Shown here piece after piece: positions 15,538-20,837 of a stretch of DNA of 20,837 bases. Source of the stretch: a virus. The stretch is from positions 1-20,837 of IMG/VR virus record IMGVR_UViG_3300031730_000197; one strand, given 5' to 3'. The notes below the pieces were generated by a model. The model made no database searches, had not been told where the DNA came from, and was given only the letters and a program-made list of their open reading frames with translations. The position numbers and the translations under genes are program-made. Each line of letters opens with the position of its first letter. Position 1 is the first letter of the stretch.

Positions 15538-16497
15538 ATGGCCTATCCGTTCAACGAGACCTTCGCCACCGGGATTCCGGCAGGGTTTGCCACAGCAGGG
15601 GGCAGTGGAAGCATGACCGCCACTTGGAATGCGACAGCGCAAGCAGTCGATCTGGTGTTCTCTCAAGCCAGCGCCTTGTGGCAGATCACGGCGGCCACCC
15701 AATCCAGCGACTTCTGGTTCGAGATGGATGTGGAAATCATCGCCTCACCGACCAGCACCCCGCGCTTCGGGTTCTGGCTGTGGGACGGAATGGGCGCCCT
15801 CGAAGGCCACGCCCTGATCGTTTGGGAAGGCTTCTGGGACTACAGCGCCAGAAACGCCTCGGGCACAGCTTCCGAGTCCGAGACCCGGCCCTCGGCCTGG
15901 TGGGCCGGCGTGGGCGCCAGGAGGACATTGCGCATCGACGTCAAGAAGAGTGCTCAGGGAATATGGTCTACCTTGTTGCAGATGGATGGCGAGCCCGTTG
16001 GGGGCTTCGGCAAGCGCTACTACGCGAGCTTCCTTCCCTGCATTTTTGGCTGGGGCATCACGGTGCGCCTGCACCGCGCCGCGGGAGGAACACCGAGCGC
16101 GCTTGGTGATGCGCCGCTGTTGCAACGCCGCGCGGCCAGGTCGGTGGTGGGGCGGCGAATCCTTGTTCCTGAACATGCTGCGGCGCTCAAGTTCAATCAC
16201 CGCGGCCTGCGGCTGCTGACGGGGACGCGCAGCCACTACTACCACGGCCGCCACCGCATCCGGGGCACCGTCAAGGAGAAGGGGCTGCAGGCCGATGTGC
16301 CGGTGTCGCGCCGGGTGCTGCTGATCGACGAGCGCACCTGGTTCGTGGTGCGGGCGGCCTGGAGCGATGCGGCCACCGGGGCGTACGCATTCGAGCGCAT
16401 CAACCCGGACATCCGGTACGTGGTGATGGCGTTCGACCACCAAGGAAACTACCGCGCCGTGGTGGCGGACAACCTGCATGCGGAGCCGATGCCGTGA
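15538..16497 (+). CDS. Tail protein with lectin-like and carboxypeptidase-regulatory-like domains
   Basis: This 319-residue protein has two parts. Residues 1-180 look like a concanavalin/LamG-type jelly roll: FNETFATGIPAGF, then DFWFEMDVEII, RFGFWLWDG and TLRIDVKK, the alternating strand pattern of carbohydrate-binding beta sandwiches. Residues about 239-319 resemble the small regulatory domain of carboxypeptidases common in phage tails: RIRGTVKEKG, SRRVLLIDERT, WSDAATGAYAFE and YVVMAFDHQGNY. It starts with CCCATG and a strong GGAGG site (15524-15528), and its stop overlaps the next start by 4 bases. The first part is less GC-rich than the second by hand count, a possible recombination trace. 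Role as a host-surface contact protein is plausible but not shown. Confidence 0.8.
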   Translation: MAYPFNETFATGIPAGFATAGGSGSMTATWNATAQAVDLVFSQASALWQITAATQSSDFWFEMDVEIIASPTSTPRFGFWLWDGMGALEGHALIVWEGFWDYSARNASGTASESETRPSAWWAGVGARRTLRIDVKKSAQGIWSTLLQMDGEPVGGFGKRYYASFLPCIFGWGITVRLHRAAGGTPSALGDAPLLQRRAARSVVGRRILVPEHAAALKFNHRGLRLLTGTRSHYYHGRHRIRGTVKEKGLQADVPVSRRVLLIDERTWFVVRAAWSDAATGAYAFERINPDIRYVVMAFDHQGNYRAVVADNLHAEPMP

Positions 16498-16883
16498 TCC
16501 GCATCTCGACGGAGTTGAGCGACGCCAGGCTGCAGAGCGTGGTCGCGTTCCTGGCGGCTGGTGTCGAGGCGGCCCGGGTGCAGGTCTACGACGGCGCGCG
16601 GCCGGCGCTGGCGGGTGTGCCTGCGGGCAAGCTGCTGGCCGCGATTGCGCTGATGGAACCAATCGGCACCGTGGCGGACGGGCTGCTGACCATCACGCCA
16701 ACCGGCGAGGTGTTGATCGTCAACACGGGCCAGGCGGCGTGGGCACGCGTCGTCAACGGGAGCGGCACGCTGGCCTGGGACTGCGACGTGTCGGATCTGA
16801 ATGGCACGGGAGAACTGCGCCTGCCATCGACGACGCTGTATGCGGGGGGCTACACGCGCATCGTGTCGGGGGTCCTTGGGTAG
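16494..16883 (+). CDS. Small tail-tip protein of unknown family
   Basis: This 129-residue protein starts at GTG 16494, preceded by GGAG (16482-16485) and overlapping the upstream stop by 4 bases, which fits translational coupling and excludes later starts as the first choice. The N-terminus (STELSDARLQSVVAFLAAG) is helical and the rest strand-rich, with GKLLAAIALMEPIGTVADG, LLTITPTGEVLIVNTGQA and LPSTTLYAGGYTRI. I do not recognise a family. Its place between a lectin-domain tail protein and the hub-like protein suggests a tip component. It has no membrane segment or signal peptide. Confidence 0.8.
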   Translation: MIRISTELSDARLQSVVAFLAAGVEAARVQVYDGARPALAGVPAGKLLAAIALMEPIGTVADGLLTITPTGEVLIVNTGQAAWARVVNGSGTLAWDCDVSDLNGTGELRLPSTTLYAGGYTRIVSGVLG

Positions 16884-16936
16884 CTTGGGAAAGGGCGGGG
16901 GTGATGTAGAGGGTGACGCACAGGGGGTGAGATCGC

Positions 16937-18844
16937 ATGGCGGACATTGACCTTGTTTTTGCGCAGACGCCGGGCGTCGCGGACCTTGTCTTCGGCGGGG
17001 CGGACACCGGACCGGTCCTGCCGGTCGATGCGACGCTGGTCGCCACGCTGCCGGCACTGAGCTTCGCGGCGCGGGCGATTCCAAACGCGGAGTTCGCGCT
17101 GGTGGCAATGCTGCCTGCGTTGGCGATGAGCGCGGAGGGGCGGTACCAGTCCTATGCCGCTCGGCCGACGGTGGGGCGGAGCGTGGCGAGCTGGCAGCGT
17201 GCGACACAGGGCAGGACTGGGGTGCAGGATCGCAGCGACGCCACCGGGCGCGACAAGACGTCGGGCGCCGTCGCGTGGGCCATCGCGTCCACGCACCTGG
17301 TGGGTGTCGAGCATCGACTCCTTGGCGCGCTGATTCGGGCCGAGGTGGCGAGTCGGGTGGTGCATCAGGATGCTGAACCGCTTTCGCCCGGTGAACGCAC
17401 CAGCCGCAGCAGTGATTCGCTTCGGCTGCGTACCAGCAGTGCGTCGAGCTACGAGGATGCGACGCGTGCCGGGTGGATGCGCAGTGCTGTTCGTCATCAG
17501 GACACGCTGCGCGACCGGCGACGAGCATCCACCTCGGGCTACGCGCGGGCGCAACGTCACGCGGCCGCAAGGAAGCACGAGGGGATCCAGAGCGCACACG
17601 TTTCGCGCGTCTCGTGGATGGTCTCGCATCAGGGTGCGATCGTGCCGCGGCCCGGGCCCCGCCTTGTGGACCCGGGCACACCGCCGGTGGTGGTGCCTTG
17701 CTACACGCCTTCGGTGGCGCTGCTGTTTACGGAAGCGGTGGCGGTTGATGGCCACCTGGTGTTTGTCTGTGAAAACCACGTCGAACCGCCCTCGGAACAC
17801 GAGCCGGTCGTCGTGCCTGTTCGGAGGGTGTACTGGGTGATCAACAACGTGAGCCTGCGCCGGGTGCTCGATGGGGCCGAGGTGCCGGTTTTCAGCCTGT
17901 CGCTGTCGTTGGATGCCGCATCGTGGGCCTGGGGCTTCGAGGCGGTACTGCCGGCGACCGGCCTGGCTCAGGTCGAGCCCCACAGCAACGGCCCGGTCGA
18001 ACTGGCGGCCGAGGTGAACGGCACGACCTTCCGCGTGCTGGCCGAGAACATCAGCCGGGAGCGCAGTTTCGGCGCGGCGAGCATCCGGGTGTGGGGGCGT
18101 GGCCGCAATGCGGTGTTGGCGGCGCCCTATGCGCCGGTGATGAACTTCTCGAACCAGGAGCAGCGTACCGCCAGGCAGCTGATGGACGACGTGCTGACCC
18201 ACAACGGCACCGCCACCGGCGTGCCGCTGGGCTGGGCCGTGGATTGGGGCCTGACCGACTGGAGCGTGCCAGCGGGCGTCTTCAACCACCAGGGCACTTG
18301 GATCGACGCTCTGCTGGCCGTCGTCGGTGCGGCGGGGGCCGATCTCATTCCGCACCCGTCGGCGCAGAGCTTGAAGGTCCGCCACCGGTATCCGGTGGCG
18401 CCGTGGGAGTGGGGAGCAGTGACACCGGACTTCGTGCTGCCTGCCGATGTGGTGTCGCGCGAGTCGCTGCGTTGGCAGGACAAGCCCGCCTACAACCGCG
18501 TGTTCGTCTCGGGTCAGGAGATTGGCGTGCTGGGCCAGGTGACGCGCGCAGGCACGGCCGGCGACGTGCTGGCGCCCATGGTGGTCGATGCCTTGATCAC
18601 CGAAGCCGCCGCGGCGCGCCAGCGGGGCCTGGCGGTGCTGGCCGACACCGGCCGGCAGATCGAGGTGACGCTGCGCCTGCCTGTGCTGGCCGAGACCGGG
18701 ATCATCGAACCCGGCGCGTTTGTGCGGTATCAGGACGACGGCCAGGATGGCCATGTCAGCCGGTTGGGGCTGGTACGCAGCACCCGTGTGGAAGCGGGCC
18801 TGCCCGAGGTCTGGCAAACGCTGGGGGTGCAGACCTATGCATAA
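16937..18844 (+). CDS. Hub-like tail-tip protein with Arg/Ser-rich N-terminal spacer
   Basis: This 635-residue protein has three parts. Residues 30-66 hold two copies of a short 'LVATLPALSFAA' unit. Residues about 68-230 are Arg/Ser/Ala/Gln-rich and low in hydrophobics, with ASWQRATQGRTGV, RSAVRHQDTLRDRRR and ARAQRHAAARKHEG, likely a helical or flexible spacer. Residues about 295-635 look like a tail hub (gp27/gpD-like): ALIRVW-type strands, QEQRTARQLMDD, PAGVFNHQGTWIDALLAVVG, RWQDKPAYNRVFVSG and ETGIIEPGAFVRYQDDG. A very similar C-terminal pattern occurs in other phages' tail proteins. It overlaps the OB-fold-like gene by 8 bases; hub and OB-spike genes often neighbour each other. The hub call is a fold impression, not a domain hit. 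Confidence 0.75.
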   Translation: MADIDLVFAQTPGVADLVFGGADTGPVLPVDATLVATLPALSFAARAIPNAEFALVAMLPALAMSAEGRYQSYAARPTVGRSVASWQRATQGRTGVQDRSDATGRDKTSGAVAWAIASTHLVGVEHRLLGALIRAEVASRVVHQDAEPLSPGERTSRSSDSLRLRTSSASSYEDATRAGWMRSAVRHQDTLRDRRRASTSGYARAQRHAAARKHEGIQSAHVSRVSWMVSHQGAIVPRPGPRLVDPGTPPVVVPCYTPSVALLFTEAVAVDGHLVFVCENHVEPPSEHEPVVVPVRRVYWVINNVSLRRVLDGAEVPVFSLSLSLDAASWAWGFEAVLPATGLAQVEPHSNGPVELAAEVNGTTFRVLAENISRERSFGAASIRVWGRGRNAVLAAPYAPVMNFSNQEQRTARQLMDDVLTHNGTATGVPLGWAVDWGLTDWSVPAGVFNHQGTWIDALLAVVGAAGADLIPHPSAQSLKVRHRYPVAPWEWGAVTPDFVLPADVVSRESLRWQDKPAYNRVFVSGQEIGVLGQVTRAGTAGDVLAPMVVDALITEAAAARQRGLAVLADTGRQIEVTLRLPVLAETGIIEPGAFVRYQDDGQDGHVSRLGLVRSTRVEAGLPEVWQTLGVQTYA

Positions 18845-19067
18845 CCTCTACCAGCAGTTCCGCGCGCTGCTGCCAGATCCGCCGTTGCAGGTCGGCACCG
18901 TGATCGACGTCGGGGCCGGTGGGATCAACGTGCGGTTGCCCGGTGGCGGCCTCGTGAAGGCCCGGGGTGATCCCGGCAGCACTGCAATCGGCCAGCAGGT
19001 GTTCGTTCGCGATGGGGTGATCGAAGGCCCGGCCCCCAACCTGACGCTGGAGGTGATCGAGATCTGA
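18837..19067 (+). CDS. OB-fold-like tail-tip (spike base) protein
   Basis: This 76-residue protein starts at ATG 18837, inside the stop region of the hub-like gene (8-base overlap). Earlier in-frame starts would read through its coding sequence in the wrong frame, so 18837 is preferred. The sequence has a helical start (MHNLYQQFRALLP) and then five short strands: QVGTVIDVGAGGINVRLP, LVKARGD, GQQVFVRDGVIEGP and LTLEVIEI. The G.V..v..g...V.LP beginning is typical of OB-fold domains at the base of gp5/VgrG-type spikes. There is no needle, lysozyme or PAAR region, so only the base is encoded here. It is the last gene before the terminator. Confidence 0.7.
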   Translation: MHNLYQQFRALLPDPPLQVGTVIDVGAGGINVRLPGGGLVKARGDPGSTAIGQQVFVRDGVIEGPAPNLTLEVIEI

Positions 19068-19115
19068 CGACGAGTCCCGCTGTGCCTGCCTGACCCAACC
19101 GCTGATTCAACCCTG

Positions 19116-19159
19116 AACCCGTCCCGAGGCTTGTCGCCTGGGGACGGGTTTTGTTCTTG
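19116..19159 (+). terminator. Intrinsic transcription terminator between tail and lysis genes
   Basis: AACCCGTCCC (19116-19125) pairs with GGGACGGGTT (19141-19150), and AGGC (19127-19130) with GCCT (19136-19139), leaving one G-G mismatch and a TTGTC loop. A T-rich run (TTTTGTTCTTG) overlaps and follows the 3' arm. On the opposite strand the flank is not T-rich, so it should act only on + strand transcripts. It sits between the tail-tip and lysis genes. Confidence 0.85.
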
Positions 19160-19172
19160 TGGAGCCCATCCG

Positions 19173-19484
19173 ATGACTGAAGACCAAACCGATGCCGAAG
19201 CCGCCGTGGCGGTGGAGAACATGCTCCTGCTGCGCAGGCAGGATTTTGATGAACTGCTGGAGCGCGCAGCCGAACGAGGCGCCGAACGTGTATTGACGCA
19301 CTTGGGTCTGGAGAACGGCCGCGCTGCCCAGGACATCGGCGAACTGCGCGCCCTGCTGGATGCCTGGCGCGACGCCCGCCGCACCGCCTGGCAGACGGCG
19401 ATCAAGGTGCTGACCACCGGCCTGCTGGCCGCGCTGGTGGCAGGCATCGCCCTCAAGCTCAAGCTGTTCGGAGGCGGCCAATGA
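19173..19484 (+). CDS. Single-pass membrane protein, holin candidate (DUF6127-like)
   Basis: This 103-residue protein starts at ATG 19173, preceded by GGAG (19161-19164, 8-base spacer); an upstream in-frame start would lie within the terminator hairpin. Residues 1-75 are charged and helical, with RRQDFDELLERAAERGAERV, and a conserved-looking DIGELRALLDAWRDARRTAW block. Residues about 76-97 (AIKVLTTGLLAALVAGIAL) form one transmembrane helix, followed by a short KLKLFGGG tail. The architecture and the 'LRxLLDAWRDARRTAWQT' block recall DUF6127 proteins near phage lysis genes. It is the first gene after the terminator and overlaps the next by 4 bases (ATGA). Holin function is inferred from size, one helix and place. 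Confidence 0.65.
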   Translation: MTEDQTDAEAAVAVENMLLLRRQDFDELLERAAERGAERVLTHLGLENGRAAQDIGELRALLDAWRDARRTAWQTAIKVLTTGLLAALVAGIALKLKLFGGGQ

Positions 19485-19963
19485 TCGAGACCTTGCTGGG
19501 TGGCCTGCTGGGCGGGGCCTTCCGCCTGGCCCCGGAACTGCTCAAGTGGCTGGACCGCCAGGGCGAGCGCCGCCACGAGTTGGCGATGCAGGACAAGGCG
19601 CTCGAGTTCGAGAAACTGCGTGGAGCCCAGCGCATGGCCGAGATCGGCGCTGCCGGCGATGCCGCTTTCGACACGGGTGCCATCGAGGCGCTGCGGCAAG
19701 CCATCGGCGCGCAAGGCCGGCCGTCGGGGATGAGGTGGGCCGATGCGTTGTCCACCAGCGTGCGGCCCGTCATCACCTACAGCCTGATGGGGCTGTACTG
19801 CGCGGTCAAGGCGGCCAGCACCGCGATGGCGTTGCGGACGGGTGCGGGATGGGAAACCGCCGTGCCGCGTGCATGGAGCGAGGCCGACCAGGCGCTGTGG
19901 GCCGGCGTGCTGAACTTCTGGTTCCTCTCTCGGGTCTGGGAGCGCCGCGATGGTCGGGCGTGA
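19481..19963 (+). CDS. Phage membrane protein, holin candidate (GTA-holin-3TM-like)
   Basis: This 160-residue protein starts in an ATGA overlap with the previous gene, with GGAGG (19470-19474) 6 bases upstream. It has an N-terminal amphipathic helix (IETLLGGLLGGAFRLAPELL), a charged linker, one clear membrane helix at about 96-118 (PVITYSLMGLYCAVKAA), and a second hydrophobic stretch at about 137-150 (ALWAGVLNFWFLS). The segment 'W.DALS.SVRPVITY..M.LY..VK' and the closing 'DQALWAG.L.FWF.SR' resemble the three-helix phage holins described for gene-transfer agents. Its stop lies within the endolysin's beginning (14-base overlap). It and the previous gene may form a holin/antiholin pair; which one makes the hole is not decided by the sequence. 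Confidence 0.7.
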   Translation: MIETLLGGLLGGAFRLAPELLKWLDRQGERRHELAMQDKALEFEKLRGAQRMAEIGAAGDAAFDTGAIEALRQAIGAQGRPSGMRWADALSTSVRPVITYSLMGLYCAVKAASTAMALRTGAGWETAVPRAWSEADQALWAGVLNFWFLSRVWERRDGRA

Positions 19964-20471
19964 GGAGCGCCAGCCGGAGCTTGCTGCCGTGATCGCAGTG
20001 CCGCAGGCCGCCATCGACTTGGCCAAGCGCTTTGAAGGCTTCCATCGCGTGCCCCGCAACGATCTCCTGCGCCGGGCGCATCCGTACCTCTGCCCAGCCG
20101 GCTTCTGGACCGTGGGCTACGGGCATCGCTGTGCATCAGACCACCCGCCGCTCACGCCGGCCGAAGCCGAGGTCTACCTGGCGCAGGACCTGGTGGCGGC
20201 ACTGCACGCCACGCTGCGCTGGTGCCCGGTGCTGGCCACCGCACCACCGCAGCGGCTGGCGGCCATCGTTGACTTCTGCTTCAACCTCGGGGCAGGACGG
20301 CTGCAGACCTCCACTCTGCGCCGGAGGATCAACCAGCGCGACTGGGCCGAGGCCGCCCGGGAGATGCGCCGCTGGGTTCATGGCGGCGGCCGCGTGCTGC
20401 CGGGCCTGCAGGCCCGCCGAGAGATTGCTGCCCAGTGGCTGTGGCGCGACGCTGCGCGCCCAGATCGATGA
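19950..20471 (+). CDS. Endolysin, GH24 (T4/lambdoid-type) lysozyme
   Basis: This 173-residue protein is a muramidase of glycoside hydrolase family 24, which cuts peptidoglycan at the end of infection. The catalytic Glu is predicted as Glu29 in AKRFEGF, with Cys48 and Thr54 in YLCPAGFWTVGYGH completing the E-(D/C)-T triad. Glu and Cys are separated by 18 residues instead of the usual 8, owing to an insertion (VPRNDLLRRAHP). Further family signs are LVAALHATLRWCPVL, AAIVDFCFNLGAG and LRRRINQRDWAEAAREM. There is no signal peptide or SAR anchor, so export needs a holin. The start at 19950 has GGGAG 8 bases upstream; GTG 19989 (Val14) is a possible alternative. It overlaps the holin candidate by 14 bases. 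Confidence 0.93.
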   Translation: MVGREERQPELAAVIAVPQAAIDLAKRFEGFHRVPRNDLLRRAHPYLCPAGFWTVGYGHRCASDHPPLTPAEAEVYLAQDLVAALHATLRWCPVLATAPPQRLAAIVDFCFNLGAGRLQTSTLRRRINQRDWAEAAREMRRWVHGGGRVLPGLQARREIAAQWLWRDAARPDR

Positions 20472-20505
20472 ACGCCTTGCAATCCATGCGCGACAGCGCG
20501 TTCAT
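20468..20505 (+). other. Weak inverted repeat after the endolysin gene
   Basis: ATGAACGC (20468-20475) is complementary to GCGTTCAT (20498-20505) with a 22-base loop that can form a short CGCG stem. It overlaps the endolysin stop (20469-20471) and has no T-run after it, so it may be an mRNA end structure or chance. Confidence 0.25.
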
Positions 20506-20540
20506 AGCACCACTGCAAACCAACCCCCAGGAGAGAACGC

Positions 20541-20837
20541 ATGTCCAGCAGATTCCACATCGTCACCATCGAGGACTTCGTGGCCAACGAGATCGACGCC
20601 GACGCCCAGCACCACCTCCTCGACCTGTTCGAGTCGGCGGTGCGGTCGATGCGGCCCACCCTGGCCCGCGAGGCCCGCTTCGAGACCAGCGACTTTGCCA
20701 GCGCCGAGCAGCGCGACGTGACGGGATTCAGCCTGCACCTGACCCGCCTGGGGCGCGGCGAGCAAACCATGTGGCAGGGCAGCTTCACGCGGATCGGGCA
20801 GCGCCTGGAAGTGCTGGCCCTCAGCAAGGACGACTGA
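20541..20837 (+). CDS. 98-residue conserved-looking protein of unknown function
   Basis: This small protein follows the endolysin by 69 bases and is preceded by a strong AGGAGAG site (20529-20535, 5-base spacer), which fixes the start at 20541. It ends with a TGA at the last base of the window. The sequence (ITIEDFVANEIDADAQHHLL, FESAVRSMRPTLAREARF, FSLHLTRLGRGEQTMWQGSF) is a helix followed by a small beta sheet, with no membrane segment, lipobox or signal peptide, so it is not a spanin. I do not recognise a family. Its position at the end of the lysis cassette and the good ribosome site suggest a real gene, possibly regulatory or a morphogenesis accessory; this is inference only. Confidence 0.75.
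   Translation: MSSRFHIVTIEDFVANEIDADAQHHLLDLFESAVRSMRPTLAREARFETSDFASAEQRDVTGFSLHLTRLGRGEQTMWQGSFTRIGQRLEVLALSKDD

Noticed and set aside
16850-18817. 655-codon open frame on the - strand opposite the hub-like gene
   Set aside because: Low-complexity Arg/His/Gln composition and exact overlap with a better-supported + strand gene.
20032-20721. Possible embedded gene (Rz1-like) overlapping the endolysin in another frame
   Set aside because: No lipobox or signal sequence; composition is that of a shadow frame with many Arg, Pro and Ser residues.
1-20837. CRISPR arrays, tRNA or rRNA genes, insertion sequences, integrase or att sites
   Set aside because: No direct-repeat arrays, cloverleaf-like segments, transposase motifs or recombinase genes were seen in this window.

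Overview
The window is a single late-gene block of a long-tailed dsDNA bacteriophage or prophage, read entirely from the + strand. It is GC-rich throughout, roughly two thirds G+C by eye. The genes are packed with ATGA overlaps or gaps of a few tens of bases; the longest gap is about 105 bases (19068-19172), so no gene-free stretch exceeds 300 bases. Base composition and the style of the proteins suggest a phage of a high-GC proteobacterium, perhaps Burkholderiales, but no host gene, integrase or att site is present to test this. I cannot say whether it is a free phage or a prophage.

Head module (1-4021): the 3' end of a lambda gpB-type portal gene (cut by the window start), an S49 prohead protease with a probable C-terminal scaffold domain (lambda gpC/Nu3-like), a gpD-type decoration protein and a gpE-type major capsid protein. 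A small gpFII-like head-tail joining protein and a probable gpU-like tail terminator follow. No separate gpFI-like gene lies between capsid and joining protein.

Tail shaft module (4065-10151): a major tail (tube) protein, then a tail assembly chaperone. A -1 programmed frameshift at T_TTT_TTT (5149-5155) should join the chaperone to an otherwise start-less extension that ends at 5445. A minor tail protein and a 1349-residue tape-measure protein follow. At about 0.15 nm per residue the tape measure suggests a tail near 200 nm.

Tail tip module (10182-19067): this part does not look like lambda L-K-I-J. It encodes a 139-residue protein, a 1208-residue protein with about six degenerate beta-rich modules, and a 422-residue protein with a small beta domain. 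Next come a 319-residue protein with a lectin-like N-terminus and a carboxypeptidase-regulatory-like C-terminus, a 129-residue protein, a 635-residue hub-like protein with an Arg/Ser-rich spacer, and a 76-residue OB-fold-like protein. Most of these assignments rest on position and fold impression.

Lysis module (19173-20837): a strong intrinsic terminator (about 19116-19159) separates it from the tail genes. It holds two membrane proteins (holin candidates), a GH24-type endolysin without a signal peptide, and a 98-residue protein of unknown function. No spanin pair was recognised.

The window is mostly a conventional, well-organised siphovirus structural region. The most noteworthy items are the frameshift site and its hidden ORF, the six-module tail-tip protein, the internal scaffold start, the terminator placement and the repeated CCCATG start context. 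I did not find convincing evidence of an entirely new biological system.
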